Assembly (NCBI RefSeq): GCF_943193185.1
Contig: NZ_CALPDE010000005.1
Span: 39,644-103,643 of the forward strand
Source of the DNA: Lactococcus ileimucosae
GTDB lineage: Bacteria; Bacillota; Bacilli; Lactobacillales; Streptococcaceae
Reading direction: 5' to 3'
DNA length: 64,000 nucleotides
Notes under the pieces: model-generated
What the model was told of the DNA's origin: nothing
Databases searched by the model: none
The model's input: the letters and a program-made list of their open reading frames with translations, nothing else
Program-made: the position numbers and the translations under genes
Shown here: positions 20,435 to 31,013 of the stretch, piece by piece
Numbering within the stretch: the first letter of the stretch is position 1
Layout of the letters: each line of letters begins with the position of its first letter

Positions 20435-20494
20435 GTTCACTCTCAATCCTATCATTTTCTCTGAATACTCTTATTTATTATAGCACAAGTTAAG

Positions 20495-20524
20495 AAAGGC
20501 AAAGAGCCTTGACCCTTTGCCTTT
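20495..20524 (-). terminator. Terminator of the GDPD gene
   Basis: Ten-bp stem AAAGGCAAAG/CTTTGCCTTT overlaps the stop codon of the GDPD gene and is followed by TTAAC on the minus strand. Confidence 0.65.
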
Positions 20525-22367
20525 AAACATTGAAGCTAGAAAAACTATTTGAACTTAAATCTGTTAAGTCTGCATTTCCTAGATCCAATAGGTAAATGCG
20601 AAGTTTTTGAGAAAATGTCATACTTTTTCGCGTATTTTCAATCGTTTTCTTCACCACAGATATATCATCTGTGATTAAGCCATCCACATCATATAGGCGC
20701 ATACGTTGTACAGTAGTTGGAGTATTGACATCCCAAGCATATACTTTTTTACCGTAGTCGTGCGCTTTTTCCACAAATTCCGAATCCAATGTCGATATTT
20801 CAACAGAAAAGGCGTCCACATTACTTTTAGGTACCCCGATAAGGTTGTAGGTCATAATGTAAGATACAAAAGTAGACGAATCATGATTTTTTAAGCTCCG
20901 TGCCAAGTCAAAGCTTAAAGATTGTACCTGATGGTGCTTCATCTCAATATCTTTTTTATAACGTTGCAAGAAATTTTTACTCACTGCATCTGCATCATCA
21001 TTAAGTGGAATTTTAATCTCAACCAGCAATTTTTGATGAAGTTTATCTGCTTCTTTAAGGTATTCATCAAAGCTTGGCAATGGAGCAGATTTGCCATTTT
21101 CTCGGACAGTGAGTTTTGTGAGTTCGGCTAAGGTCAACTCATTTACTTTCTTGTTAACCCCAGCTAAATGCCGTAAATTTTCATCATGCATAACAACAAA
21201 CTGTTTATCCTTGGTCTCACGGACATCCATTTCGACATAATCTGGATGATAAGTTTGGCTTGTTTCAATCAAGGCTGGAATCGTATTTTGAACGCCATTT
21301 TTCTCTGATACACCACGATGTGAAATAATAAGAGGGTCTGATAGCGTGTCCTGACTAAGATAATAAACGTTAAAAACACCGATGAGCACAATAAACAGCG
21401 CTGTAAAAATCCCCAATAAACTACGGCTCACCCAATGCCAACCTTTAGGCAACAGACGGAAAGCTTTTAGCTCTACATCTATTTCCTCTGGCGTTAATTC
21501 CTCTAACAGATTAATGACCACGTAGAAAATCAAAATCAGTGACAAAAGCATGTGTAATAAAGCTGAAACTTGGATTATAAACATAATCACTGTTGCTGAT
21601 GCTAAAGCTATCTGTGGCATGTGATGATCAATTGCAGATTGCAACAGAATCAAAAGTTGACTGATAACCCAGAAAGAGGCCAGTAGACTCACAAAAATTG
21701 CTGTGAAACGGAAAAAGAAAACTTTAAATGTTCCTTTGCTCATCTGCCAACTGGCGCTCAATGAAGTTCTGAGTTTTTTTTGCTGCAAAATCATGAGCGG
21801 CAAAACAAAAATCAAACGATATCCAATAAAAATGGATAATATAGTCAGCAAAATGTAGGCTACTAAAAGCCACCAATTATTGGTTGCAATAAATTCCAGT
21901 ATGAAGTTGGGCACTTGAATAGCAGAAATAATATCTATACCACTTGCAAAGCCACTCAAGGGCAAGACCAACATAAAATAAAATAGGAAAAACAGAATGA
22001 GGGAAGGTCGAAGGTGTATCAACCTTGAAAATGTTGCATAAAGCAACTCAGGAATTGTAACCTTCTCCTTTTTCCTCACAAAGTGGACCAATATCGTAAG
22101 AAAAGTAAACTCCAAAAATATAGCTACTAAGGTCAACACCAGAATCCCAGCCAAAGCGAGTGCCGTTAGAGGATGCTTGCTGAAAATGGAAATAACATTA
22201 TCGTAAGCAAGATAATCAATTTCCTTACGACGGAGTAAAAAATTAGTGGTTGCAGTTAATGTCGGAACTACGACCAGTAAGAGTAGGAGGTGAAAAAAGA
22301 TTACGGGACCAAAATAGTTAAACGTATTTTTAAAAAAATCTTTTGTCATCTGAAACGTTTTACGCAT
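20523..22367 (-). CDS. Membrane-anchored glycerophosphodiester phosphodiesterase
   Basis: Two-part protein of about 614 residues. The first 340 residues hold roughly eight hydrophobic segments (GDPD-associated membrane domain). The remainder is a GDPD catalytic domain with ISHRGVSEKNGVQNT, YVEMDVRETKD and MHDENLRHL, the metal-binding and catalytic His-Glu-Asp set. It should release glycerol phosphate from glycerophosphodiesters or lipoteichoic acid products at the cell surface. The second in-frame ATG (22367) was chosen because AAGGAA is 6 bases upstream; an ATG two codons earlier is the alternative. The last 20 residues, rich in Asn and Ser, are unusual. Confidence 0.88.
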   Translation of the reverse strand: MRKTFQMTKDFFKNTFNYFGPVIFFHLLLLLVVVPTLTATTNFLLRRKEIDYLAYDNVISIFSKHPLTALALAGILVLTLVAIFLEFTFLTILVHFVRKKEKVTIPELLYATFSRLIHLRPSLILFFLFYFMLVLPLSGFASGIDIISAIQVPNFILEFIATNNWWLLVAYILLTILSIFIGYRLIFVLPLMILQQKKLRTSLSASWQMSKGTFKVFFFRFTAIFVSLLASFWVISQLLILLQSAIDHHMPQIALASATVIMFIIQVSALLHMLLSLILIFYVVINLLEELTPEEIDVELKAFRLLPKGWHWVSRSLLGIFTALFIVLIGVFNVYYLSQDTLSDPLIISHRGVSEKNGVQNTIPALIETSQTYHPDYVEMDVRETKDKQFVVMHDENLRHLAGVNKKVNELTLAELTKLTVRENGKSAPLPSFDEYLKEADKLHQKLLVEIKIPLNDDADAVSKNFLQRYKKDIEMKHHQVQSLSFDLARSLKNHDSSTFVSYIMTYNLIGVPKSNVDAFSVEISTLDSEFVEKAHDYGKKVYAWDVNTPTTVQRMRLYDVDGLITDDISVVKKTIENTRKSMTFSQKLRIYLLDLGNADLTDLSSNSFSSFNV

Positions 22368-22499
22368 TTTCATTTCCTTTTTAGTAATATATATAATAAT
22401 TGTCTTCTTATTTTAACATAATATTTTCTGAACACTAAGGATATGCTTCACACTCTTTTACAGGATAGACATTTTTAGATATTTTCATAGGCATCAAAA

Positions 22500-22517
22500 A
22501 AAGCACCTCAGTGCTTT
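22500..22517 (-). terminator. Terminator of pepD
   Basis: Seven-bp stem AAAGCAC/GTGCTTT, four-base loop and a T7 tract on the minus strand, just after the dipeptidase stop. Confidence 0.8.
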
Positions 22518-22529
22518 CTCTCTGTATTA

Positions 22530-23924
22530 TCAGTCGTTAAAGTCATAACGGAGCTTCATACGATTTGAACCTGAAATTACCATACGACCAAGCATCTCCG
22601 TCATTGCTTTTAAGGCAAAGGCTGCCAATTCTTCATTTGCTGCTTGTGGGTCTGCAGCAGCACCAGCTTTATCCGTTTTATTTTGGATTTCGCGGAACTT
22701 GCCGACAGTTGCTAATTCATAAGTATCGCGTAAATCAACGTACTTGCTGTAATCTGTATCGCCAAGAAGCGCTGCTGTACAACTGAGCCAGTACATATTA
22801 TTCAAGTCAAATGTCGCTGTTGCATCACGATAGCAAGCTGGTGTATCTTCAACATTTGTGTAGAAGGGAACGACATGGTTGAAAGTATTTGCACCGAATG
22901 CCAACCATTGAATACCTGCAAGTTTTTCATCCACATGATTACGGATTTGCAAAATGTGGACACTGTGGTTACGATTGATTCCAATAGGGCGGAAAAGTTG
23001 TGCTTGTTCCGGCGTATTTGTTGTGCCGTAAGTATCAAATTCCGTATTTTCAAAGTGGCTCGAAAGTACAAATTTCATGTCTTCTACTGAAATTTTGCGT
23101 GTCGCTTTACAGATAAATGGCAATTCTTGATTTTGAGGATCATCACTCGGAGTTCCCAAAGCATTTTGACCGTACCAAGTACGTGGATTGTTATATACAC
23201 TATCTTTTACTGAGCTAGAGCCAAAGATATGGCGTAAATTGTAGCCTTCAAAATCTGGATTAAGATGGTTTTCATCAATCAATGCTTTCAAATCTTTTGA
23301 ACAAAGTGTATCTTCACTTTCAAAATCAAAATGATCAATGTTCATGCGGTTAGGCGCAACCACGTAAGAATCATCTGGAATGCGAACCGCTGCCCAATGA
23401 TGGCCACCAATCGTTTCCAACCACCAAACTTCTTCTTTATCAGCAAAAGCAATACCGTTGGGTTCATATGTTCCGTATTGTTCAAGAAGGGCACCTAAGC
23501 GCTCAACACCTTCACGTGCACTGTGGATGTAAGGTAAGACAAGAGTAACATAGTCTTCTTCTCCCATACCGCTTTCTTCATTGTAGGGGTCAAGTCCCAA
23601 GATACGTGGGTTGGTTGTAATTGTTTCTGTTGCTGACATGGCAACATTTGCAGCATTGATTCCTGCAGCTGCCCAAGTTCCGCTTGTTAAAACAGCGTTT
23701 GGCGTTGCTGTATAACGCATTGGATTTTCTGGAAGGTCCAGCTCCAAAGCACTCAGCACAGCTTTATAATGACGCGGTTGTTCCTCTGGTTGAACAACAA
23801 CAAAGCGTTGTGGATCTAGCGCTTCATGCCCATCGTCATTACGAGCGATAAGTGTAGAACCATCAATTGAGGCTTTTTTCCCCACCAAAATAGTCGTACA
23901 TGAACCTTGTTTACGAGTAATCAT
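22530..23924 (-). CDS. pepD: C69-family dipeptidase (PepD type)
   Basis: Cytosolic Ntn-hydrolase dipeptidase. Cys9, in [25 protein letters not shown], is the expected nucleophile, exposed after removal of a short N-terminal peptide. [20 protein letters not shown] and [14 protein letters not shown] blocks match the family. Length is 464. Its start overlaps the cca stop (ATGA), and the ribosome site AAGGAG lies inside cca, so the two are translated together. Role: general peptide recycling for amino acids. Confidence 0.9.
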   Translation of the reverse strand: MITRKQGSCTTILVGKKASIDGSTLIARNDDGHEALDPQRFVVVQPEEQPRHYKAVLSALELDLPENPMRYTATPNAVLTSGTWAAAGINAANVAMSATETITTNPRILGLDPYNEESGMGEEDYVTLVLPYIHSAREGVERLGALLEQYGTYEPNGIAFADKEEVWWLETIGGHHWAAVRIPDDSYVVAPNRMNIDHFDFESEDTLCSKDLKALIDENHLNPDFEGYNLRHIFGSSSVKDSVYNNPRTWYGQNALGTPSDDPQNQELPFICKATRKISVEDMKFVLSSHFENTEFDTYGTTNTPEQAQLFRPIGINRNHSVHILQIRNHVDEKLAGIQWLAFGANTFNHVVPFYTNVEDTPACYRDATATFDLNNMYWLSCTAALLGDTDYSKYVDLRDTYELATVGKFREIQNKTDKAGAAADPQAANEELAAFALKAMTEMLGRMVISGSNRMKLRYDFND

Positions 23925-25117
23925 AGTATCTCCTTAATATATATTAAAATTTTGTTTCTATCATTTTTTAACTGATTGTTGACGACTTGTTCTTCAATCT
24001 GATGAAGCAACTTCCCTAAAATCGGACCTGGCTTGATATCAAATGTTTGAATAATGTCATTGCCAGTTACTGCGAGCTCTGACTTACTATGAATCTGGAG
24101 CTTTTTATCATAAAGATAAGCCTGTTCACGATCAACTTCTTGGCCTGCAGCAACTTTAAGCTGATCAATCAGCAGTGCTTTTTCTAAACCATAGCGATAA
24201 ATACTCTCTAGACTCCAACTCTCAAGTTTGTAGGCCTCAGTCAAATCATACACATACTTGATAAAGTCGTTAGACACTTTCCATTTTTTCAAGAAAGTTT
24301 TAACATTTATTTGATCACTATGGACTAAGAGCGCAGCCCAAGCCTGTGCTGAATTTGCAAAAATAAAGTCCGACTTTAGAGTTTGAATCAAAGCGTGTAT
24401 AGCTTTTTCTTGCAAATCAGGCAAGAAAGTATAAGCTTCCGATGCAAGCAATATTTCTAAGCCTTTTTTCCAATCTTTAGCCAGAAGTAACTTGTCGAGT
24501 TCAATGAAGATACGTTCAATCGAAATTTTACTTAGAAGATGGGCACGTGCTTGCATGGCTTTAAATGTTTCTGCTTCAACATCAAAATTCAGAGTCGCAG
24601 CAAAACGCATTGCCCGCATAATCCGAAGCGCATCTTCATTAAAACGTTCCGTTGCAATTCCGACAGCACACAAGCGTGACTCTGCTAAATCGGAAAGGCC
24701 ATCGAACAAGTCAATAATCTGTCCCTCAGTATCCATAGCAAAGGCATTAATCGTAAAATCACGGCGTTTCAAATCTTCGGAAAGTTCTCGAACAAAATCT
24801 ACAGAATCTGGACGGCGATAATCTGTATAGGTGCTTTCTGTACGGAAGGTAGTAATTTCATAATGTTCAGCTTCAGATTGACCGGCTAAGACCAACACGG
24901 TACCGTGATCAATTCCCACATCGATGGTATGCGGAAATATGGCTTTGGTTTCAGCTGGATATGCGCTGGTTGCGATGTCCACATCATGGATTGGCCTTTG
25001 CAAAAGCGCATCACGAACGCTTCCTCCTACAAAATAAGCCTCAAAACCATGTGCCTGTATTTTCTCCAAAACCGGCAAAGCTTGTACAAATTCTGACGGC
25101 AAATTCTCTAGTTTCAT
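23921..25117 (-). CDS. cca: CCA-adding tRNA nucleotidyltransferase
   Basis: Adds or repairs the 3' CCA of tRNA without a template. The class II polymerase head is plain: [23 protein letters not shown] (about 29-51) with the metal-binding [15 protein letters not shown] near 115 and the [20 protein letters not shown] nucleotide-selecting region near 155. At 398 residues it is normal for the Bacillus type. It is followed by pepD with a 4-base overlap. Confidence 0.95.
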   Translation of the reverse strand: MKLENLPSEFVQALPVLEKIQAHGFEAYFVGGSVRDALLQRPIHDVDIATSAYPAETKAIFPHTIDVGIDHGTVLVLAGQSEAEHYEITTFRTESTYTDYRRPDSVDFVRELSEDLKRRDFTINAFAMDTEGQIIDLFDGLSDLAESRLCAVGIATERFNEDALRIMRAMRFAATLNFDVEAETFKAMQARAHLLSKISIERIFIELDKLLLAKDWKKGLEILLASEAYTFLPDLQEKAIHALIQTLKSDFIFANSAQAWAALLVHSDQINVKTFLKKWKVSNDFIKYVYDLTEAYKLESWSLESIYRYGLEKALLIDQLKVAAGQEVDREQAYLYDKKLQIHSKSELAVTGNDIIQTFDIKPGPILGKLLHQIEEQVVNNQLKNDRNKILIYIKEIL

Positions 25118-25257
25118 ACTTCTATTTTAGCACTTTTCAAATGAAAAAGAGTCGCTGAGTAGATTTTTTTAAGATAAAAAGATTTGGTACAGGCTAGCGA
25201 TGAAAACACAGCTGTTTGAAAATGAAAAGTAATTGTTTATTCAAAGCTCTTCTTGTA

Positions 25258-25287
25258 AAAAAATGATTCATGAGAGAATCATTTTTT
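25258..25287 (-). terminator. Terminator of pepV
   Basis: Twelve-bp stem AAAAAATGATTC/GAATCATTTTTT with a six-base loop; T-tracts on both strands. It follows the dipeptidase gene. Confidence 0.9.
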
Positions 25288-25301
25288 CTTATAACATTAG
25301 A

Positions 25302-26645
25302 TTACTTCACTGCACATAAGCGATAAATAGCTTCAGCATATATCTCCATCGTTTTACGCAAGTCCGCAATTGCCCATTGTTCATTGGCTTGGTGCATATA
25401 GTCAGGCGTATCAGGGAACATAGCTCCGAAGGCCACACAATTTTGCATCGTCCGGGCAAAGGTAGCTCCTCCAGAAACCATCGGCTCCGTCATATCTCCT
25501 GTGATTTCACGGTATGTTGCAAGGAGGGTTTGGATAAGTTCACTTTCTACTGGTACATAAAGAGGATTTAACCAATCATATTGCTTGTATTTCAGTTGAT
25601 AGTCCGCTGCTTTAGTGGCTAGCTTTTCAGCAAGTTCGTCTTTATCAATGGTTACAGGGATACGCATATCCACACCAATTTTTGTATGTTCAGGAGTGAT
25701 TTCAACATCCGTGAAATTCATGGTTAATTCACCGGATTGTTCATCCATGACTTTACCCACGACATTTTCACCAGTGGCATCTTCTTGAACACATTTACCC
25801 AAGAAATCAAGTGGTTTGAAGTCAAATACTTCTGCCAAGGCAATCGCCAAACGTAGGGTTGCGTTTACTCCTTCTGGTGCAGCCATCGCATGTACGCTTT
25901 TGCCTTTTACCGAAATTCCTTTTTCTGTTTCTTCATAAGCAAAGCTATGCGCTGTCAAGGCGGCTTTTACTTCTGCTAATTTTTCCGAAGTATAAGCCGC
26001 ACGATCGGGTACAACATTTAGTGCGCCAGCTGCGTGCAATTCGAATTCGTTTGTGCCAGGTCCAGTAAGATAGGCTTGAAGTAAACCTTTTTCAGCATAG
26101 TTGAGTGGAAAATGAGAATCAGGAGCAAAGCCCATAGTGATTGCTTCTTCTTTTTCATTATATTTATCCAAACAACGCCAAAGTGTTTCTTCATCTGTAC
26201 CAAAGATAAAACGAATGCGTCCGTCAAATGTCACACCAGCATCCATTAAGGCTTTTACCGCATAAAGCGCAGCCATACTTGGACCTTTATCATCCTGTGT
26301 TCCCCGGCCAATTAAAAGTCCATCACGTTCAACCATCTCAAATGGATCAGTTTCCCAGCCTGCTTGATCCGCTGCAGGTACAACGTCCATGTGACAAAGC
26401 AGGCCAAAGAGTTTTTCGCCCTCACCAGTCTCAGCGTAACCATAATAGCCTTCAGGATCCTGGAAAGTCTTAAAACCTAATTCTTGGCAAAGCTCCAATA
26501 CTTCTTCTAAAGCACCCAAAACTTTTTTACCAAAAGGATGCCCTGCTCCAGAATCACTCTCGTCTAATACAGAAGCATGTTTGACTAAACGTCCGAGTGC
26601 TTGTACTGCTGCTGTTTGATATTCGTCTGTAATAAAAGTTTTCAT
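25302..26645 (-). CDS. pepV: M20 dipeptidase PepV
   Basis: Zinc dipeptidase of the carnosinase-like group, active in the cytosol on a wide range of dipeptides. Zinc ligands lie in LLCHMDVVPA (near 85), GRGTQDDKGP (near 118) and FGTDEET (near 152). The annotated frame can be extended 15 codons, but the ATG at 26645 has GGAGG 5 bases upstream; this gives 447 residues. It follows the YfcC-like transporter by 48 bp, so uptake and cleavage of peptides may be linked. Confidence 0.92.
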   Translation of the reverse strand: MKTFITDEYQTAAVQALGRLVKHASVLDESDSGAGHPFGKKVLGALEEVLELCQELGFKTFQDPEGYYGYAETGEGEKLFGLLCHMDVVPAADQAGWETDPFEMVERDGLLIGRGTQDDKGPSMAALYAVKALMDAGVTFDGRIRFIFGTDEETLWRCLDKYNEKEEAITMGFAPDSHFPLNYAEKGLLQAYLTGPGTNEFELHAAGALNVVPDRAAYTSEKLAEVKAALTAHSFAYEETEKGISVKGKSVHAMAAPEGVNATLRLAIALAEVFDFKPLDFLGKCVQEDATGENVVGKVMDEQSGELTMNFTDVEITPEHTKIGVDMRIPVTIDKDELAEKLATKAADYQLKYKQYDWLNPLYVPVESELIQTLLATYREITGDMTEPMVSGGATFARTMQNCVAFGAMFPDTPDYMHQANEQWAIADLRKTMEIYAEAIYRLCAVK

Positions 26646-26693
26646 GTGACCTCCAACAAAAGCTCCCCCGATGGAAAGCTTTTTATTCATTTT

Positions 26694-28220
26694 TTATAAT
26701 ACTGCGGCAACGCCAAGGATAACCATGATCACAACTAACTGGATTACAATCAGCTTGGCCATGAATTTCCACCATGTTCCAATGTTAAAGCGGGCGATAG
26801 CGAGTGCCCCCATAACAACGGCAGATGTTGGTGTAATCAGGTTCAAAATACCTGATGCAGATTGATAAGCAGTAATGACTAAGTCCTTTGAAACATTGGC
26901 GAATTCGCCCATTGGGCCCATGATTCCCATCGTAGCAGCTGCAAGTCCAGATGTTGATGGAATCAAGAAACTCATTGGCAGATAGAAGATGAATGTTAAG
27001 ATAATAAATAGACTTGATGAAAGACCTTGAAGTCCTTGTTCACCCCAATGTAAGATTGTATCTGTAATCATCCCGTTGTTCATCACAACCTGAATCCCAC
27101 GTGCCACAGCTACAACAATCGCGACCCCAATCATATCTGAGGCACCTTCGAGGAAGGCAGAGATAAATTCAGATTCTTTCATACGGTAAACGAAAGCAAC
27201 CACAACAGCCATGACGATGAAGAGCATTGTAATTTCCGGGAAATACCATGCTCCAAAAGGCACCATGCTTTTACCAAGAACAACGCCTAAACCTGGGATT
27301 GATGTTAACCAAGTGGTAAAGTCGTTAAAGAAAGTAAAGTGCTCATTCAACATGTCCCAAGGAACAAGCGACATAATCATAATGACAAAGCTTCCGAAGA
27401 AGACAACATTTACCCATTTTTGACGTTGCGTAATATTTTCCTGTTTTTCAATAGAAGCAATGTCGAAATGTTGGATATCGGCTTCACGATTTTTGTAAAC
27501 TAAAGATTTTGTCGGGTCCTTTTCAATCTTTGAAGCATAACGATAAACATAGACAATCGAAATCCCTGTAAGCACAACCAGCATGAAGAAACGTAGCCCC
27601 ATACCTTGTCCCATGGAAATTCCCACCGCCTGAGAAGCAACTCCTGTGGCAAATGGATTCACAGTAGATGCTAAACAACCCACTTGGGAGCCGACTAAAA
27701 CGATGGCAACAGCCACGACCGTATCGAAACCAACCGCAATCATGACAGGGATAATTAAAGCATAGAAAGCCAATGTTTCTTCTGCCATCCCGTACGTGGA
27801 ACCACCAAGTGCAAAGAGGATCATTAAGACTGGAATCAACATCTTCTCTTTACCCTTGAAGCGCTTGACAATCGAAGCAATACCTGCTTCAAGTGCACCT
27901 GTTTTATTCACTACACCTAAAAAGCCACCAACCATTAAAATAAAGAATGAGATAGGAATAGCCGCTGGTGTAGCAGGTACGTTTCCTTTTGCTTCAATGC
28001 CTAACATCCCATTAACTGGGGCCATAAGCATATCCCAGATTCCTTGGGGATTTGAAGCAACTTGTGTAAACGACCCAGCAATAATATTACCTGCATCATC
28101 TACCTTGTAGTGACCTGCTGGAATAAACCAAGTCAAGATTGCAATAAGTACAATGATAATGAAAAGAATCGTGTATGCCGATGGCATTTGGAATTTTTTC
28201 TTTTCTGCTTTTGTTTCCAT
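26694..28220 (-). CDS. YfcC-family membrane transporter
   Basis: Integral membrane protein of 508 residues with about twelve hydrophobic segments, of the YfcC/DUF family related to ArgT-type and C4-dicarboxylate carriers. Conserved segments such as ALGGSTYGMAEETLAFYALIIPV and STSGLAAATMGIMGPMGEFA are visible. The substrate is not known with certainty; members are annotated as basic amino acid or peptide antiporters. The second ATG (28220) has AAAGGAGG upstream and is the likely start. Gene order with pepV suggests a role in peptide or amino acid use. Confidence 0.85.
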   Translation of the reverse strand: METKAEKKKFQMPSAYTILFIIIVLIAILTWFIPAGHYKVDDAGNIIAGSFTQVASNPQGIWDMLMAPVNGMLGIEAKGNVPATPAAIPISFFILMVGGFLGVVNKTGALEAGIASIVKRFKGKEKMLIPVLMILFALGGSTYGMAEETLAFYALIIPVMIAVGFDTVVAVAIVLVGSQVGCLASTVNPFATGVASQAVGISMGQGMGLRFFMLVVLTGISIVYVYRYASKIEKDPTKSLVYKNREADIQHFDIASIEKQENITQRQKWVNVVFFGSFVIMIMSLVPWDMLNEHFTFFNDFTTWLTSIPGLGVVLGKSMVPFGAWYFPEITMLFIVMAVVVAFVYRMKESEFISAFLEGASDMIGVAIVVAVARGIQVVMNNGMITDTILHWGEQGLQGLSSSLFIILTFIFYLPMSFLIPSTSGLAAATMGIMGPMGEFANVSKDLVITAYQSASGILNLITPTSAVVMGALAIARFNIGTWWKFMAKLIVIQLVVIMVILGVAAVL

Positions 28221-28261
28221 ATATACCTCCTTTGTATATTTATGCATATAACAACAACTTT

Positions 28262-28290
28262 AGTTTAATGCTTTTTCAGACTAAAGTCAA
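28262..28290 (-). promoter_or_regulatory. Promoter of the YfcC-pepV unit
   Basis: Minus-strand TTGACT (28290-28285), 17-bp spacer, TAAACT (28267-28262). Start site about 35 bp before the ATG. Confidence 0.65.
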
Positions 28291-28436
28291 ACAAAAGCTG
28301 AGAATTTTTGTTCGCTCTTCCAAATTATTTTTTAATGTTTCCGGTTACATTGGCTATACATTCCTGTTTCTTTTTTTACAACAAAATAAAAAAACATGCT
28401 ATACAATGATAACATCTTTTTTTATTTTTATACAGT

Positions 28437-29282
28437 TTACCCTTTCTTAGGAGAAAAGCCGTAAGCAATGGCTCCCAAGCCAAGATGTGTTGCAATAACT
28501 GGACCAAATGTTACAATCTCTACATCGTCATAGCCATGCTTTTTGGCAAAATCGTAAAGCTCCTCTGCACGTTCCTCTGCATCAGCATGTAAAACATAAA
28601 CTTTGTGAGTTTCGGGATTACTGTTCGCAAGCATAAGTTTTTTCAATTCTGATATAGCCTTTTTGCTTGTTCGTACCTTGTCATAGACTACAACTTTACC
28701 ATCTTCTGAGAATTGTAGAATGGGTTTGATATTGAGCAGTGTCCCAAGAAGTTCGCCTCCACGTGAAAGACGTCCTCCTTTAGCTAGCCAGTGCAAATCA
28801 TCTACAAGCATAAATGCATTATCATGTTCCCTTTGGTACTCGAACTGTTCAACAATCTCTTCAAAAGATTTTCCAGCATCAGCTGCATCTAAAGCTGTTT
28901 CAATCATATAGCCAAGAGGACTAGATGTAATAAATGTTTCAGGGAATTTAACAACCATATCTTCAAATTCATCCTGTAAGTAAAAGGCATTCTGGAAAAA
29001 GCCAGAAATCCCTGAGCTCAAGAAAATTCCCAAAACATGAGTATATCCCTCGTGTTTAAGCTTTTTCAGTATTTCTTCTAACTCAAGAACACTGGGCTGG
29101 GAAGTTTTAGGAACTTCTGAAGTCTCTCTCATGAGTTTGTACCACTCTTGATGTGTCATTTCACTCGGTTGATACTCTTTTCCCTCAATAGAAATAGGGA
29201 TTTCCAAAATGATCAAGTCGTCACGATTTTTATATTGTTCAGCAAAATCTGCTGAAGTATCTGTAATAATTGCTAATTTCAT
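28437..29282 (-). CDS. DegV family fatty-acid-binding protein
   Basis: Cytosolic DegV protein (FakB-like), which holds a fatty acid for phosphorylation by a FakA kinase. Opening MKLAIITDTSADF, the TSQPSVLELEE segment and SSGISGFFQNA near 94 are typical. With the ATG at 29282 the length is 281. The open frame runs 20 codons farther but overlaps DUF1149. No strong ribosome site is seen. It is the last gene of a tight unit with rimM, trmD, a HAD and DUF1149. Confidence 0.88.
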   Translation of the reverse strand: MKLAIITDTSADFAEQYKNRDDLIILEIPISIEGKEYQPSEMTHQEWYKLMRETSEVPKTSQPSVLELEEILKKLKHEGYTHVLGIFLSSGISGFFQNAFYLQDEFEDMVVKFPETFITSSPLGYMIETALDAADAGKSFEEIVEQFEYQREHDNAFMLVDDLHWLAKGGRLSRGGELLGTLLNIKPILQFSEDGKVVVYDKVRTSKKAISELKKLMLANSNPETHKVYVLHADAEERAEELYDFAKKHGYDDVEIVTFGPVIATHLGLGAIAYGFSPKKG

Positions 29283-29304
29283 AATAAATAATCTTGAAAA
29301 ATCC

Positions 29305-29703
29305 TTAAAATTGAAGGTTAATGCCCGGTTGATCAAGGGCAACCTCTGTTGTTTCGTATACTAAACGTTTCAATAAATCAAAAAGCGGAGCAGCAAGTTG
29401 TGCCATTTCTTCCTGAGCCAACTCTGACTGTTCTTTTACTTGACGTCCGCGAACATAGTTAAGCTGGCTCAACATACCTGACAATACAATATTCTCCAAT
29501 GGAATCATGTATGTTAAAATCGCATAAATTGCTGTATCCTCTGCCGCAACTTTTCCTTGGGGAATCTGCTCATGCGGAAGTAGCTGAAACTGTACATTAA
29601 TGTTTGTTTCAGGTGTTCCATTTTCTTTTTCCCACTCATAATTACGTGCGTCATAGTGAAATTGATTTACAAATTCCTTGTCGCGTTCTAATGTTAATGT
29701 CAT
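29305..29703 (-). CDS. DUF1149 family protein (SecB-like fold)
   Basis: Small cytosolic protein of 132 residues, confined to lactic cocci and relatives. The family is related to the SecB chaperone fold, but no function is established. The ATG at 29703 overlaps the preceding HAD stop as ATGA and has GGAG 9 bases upstream; an ATG two codons earlier is less well placed. Confidence 0.82.
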   Translation of the reverse strand: MTLTLERDKEFVNQFHYDARNYEWEKENGTPETNINVQFQLLPHEQIPQGKVAAEDTAIYAILTYMIPLENIVLSGMLSQLNYVRGRQVKEQSELAQEEMAQLAAPLFDLLKRLVYETTEVALDQPGINLQF

Positions 29704-30284
29704 CTCCATTCACTCCAATTTTTTATTTTTTTATCGGCAATGTCTCCAAAGTACTCTTTCTCATCTAGGAGCACTGTTGCAATGCCTGCATTTCTTCCTG
29801 CTTCAACATCCAGCGGGCGATCACCAACCATAACAGTTTCTTCAGGAGCAAGTTTATATTTGTTGAGTAGATATTCCAAGGCTTCAGGACTTGGTTTACG
29901 TTCAAAATTTTGCTTGCTAGTAATTACTTCCGTGAAATATTTTTTTAAATCACCTAGATATTCAAAAGTAGAATTATCGCGGTGGCTAAGGACAAAATTT
30001 TGTCCTCCATTTTCAACAATTTCTGACAAAATTTTAGGAATTTCGGCATAAGCTTGAGGATTCTTTTGGCGCTCTGCTTCTATTTTGTGATACAGGTCCA
30101 AAAAATCCTGATGAGCAAATTCGTGTGCAAATTTCTGAATCGAGAAACGCTTGATATAAGCTTCTAAGTCTCCAGGAAATTCTACGGAAGACTGCTTCAT
30201 AGCTTCATCCAACGCTTCTAACATAACAGGATAAGTATCAAAAAGTGTTCCATCAAAATCCCAAATATAATTTTTCCACATCAT
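29700..30284 (-). CDS. HAD-family phosphatase (phosphoglycolate phosphatase-like)
   Basis: HAD subfamily IA hydrolase of about 194 residues. WDFDGTLFDT carries the nucleophile Asp and general acid Asp, LSHRDNST is motif II, KPSPEALEYL motif III and VGDRPLDVEAGRNAG motif IV. Its substrate is unknown. The first ATG (30284) shares a base with the trmD stop; a TTG precedes it and another ATG follows. The gene is embedded between trmD and DUF1149 with overlaps at both ends. Confidence 0.87.
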   Translation of the reverse strand: MMWKNYIWDFDGTLFDTYPVMLEALDEAMKQSSVEFPGDLEAYIKRFSIQKFAHEFAHQDFLDLYHKIEAERQKNPQAYAEIPKILSEIVENGGQNFVLSHRDNSTFEYLGDLKKYFTEVITSKQNFERKPSPEALEYLLNKYKLAPEETVMVGDRPLDVEAGRNAGIATVLLDEKEYFGDIADKKIKNWSEWR

Positions 30285-31012
30285 CAAGAACTTTCACTTT
30301 CCCGTTTTAGCTGATTCAAAATTTGTTGTTCTTCCTCATTAGCCTCATATTTCTCCAACAAGTCCGGACGTCGTGCTAAAGTTTTTTTCAAGCTCTCTGT
30401 CAAGCGCCATTTACGAATATTTTCATGATGACCAGACATTAACACACTTGGCACTTTTTTTCCTCGAAAATCTTCTGGTCGTGTATACTGTGGGTACTCA
30501 AGTAATCCTGACGAAAAAGAATCGTCTTCATGACTCGCCGCCTTACCCAAAGCGCCCGGAAGTAAGCGTACGACTGAATCAACAATAACTGTCGCTGCTA
30601 CTTCCCCCCCTGTCAAAACAAAATCGCCAAGAGAGATTTCATCAGTTACTAAGTCTTTGATACGTTCATCATAGCCTTCATAATGCCCACATATAAAAAT
30701 CAAATGCTCCTCTTTGGCCAGTTCTTCAGCCATTTTTTGATTGTAACGTTTTCCTGCTGGATCTAGCAAGATGACACGCGCATTTTCATGAGGAATTTTA
30801 TCCATTGTATCATAGATAGGTTGAGGCATCAGTAGCATCCCCTGACCACCGCCATAGGGCATATCATCTACATGCCGTTGCTTGTTGCTCGCATTTTCAC
30901 GAAAATCATGCGTATGGAGTTCAAGCAATCCTTTCTCCTGAGCTTTACCGACTATAGACTGGTTAAGCGAGTCAAACATGTTTGGAAAGATTGTTAAAAT
31001 ATCGACTTTCAT
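30284..31012 (-). CDS. trmD: tRNA (guanine-N1)-methyltransferase
   Basis: Methylates G37 of tRNAs and so prevents +1 frameshifting. The SPOUT knot is visible: [11 protein letters not shown] near 80, [13 protein letters not shown] near 110 and [14 protein letters not shown] near 132. At 242 residues it is full length. It starts one base after the rimM stop, so both are read from one message, the usual pairing in Firmicutes. Confidence 0.97.
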   Translation of the reverse strand: MKVDILTIFPNMFDSLNQSIVGKAQEKGLLELHTHDFRENASNKQRHVDDMPYGGGQGMLLMPQPIYDTMDKIPHENARVILLDPAGKRYNQKMAEELAKEEHLIFICGHYEGYDERIKDLVTDEISLGDFVLTGGEVAATVIVDSVVRLLPGALGKAASHEDDSFSSGLLEYPQYTRPEDFRGKKVPSVLMSGHHENIRKWRLTESLKKTLARRPDLLEKYEANEEEQQILNQLKRESESS

Positions 31013-31013
31013 C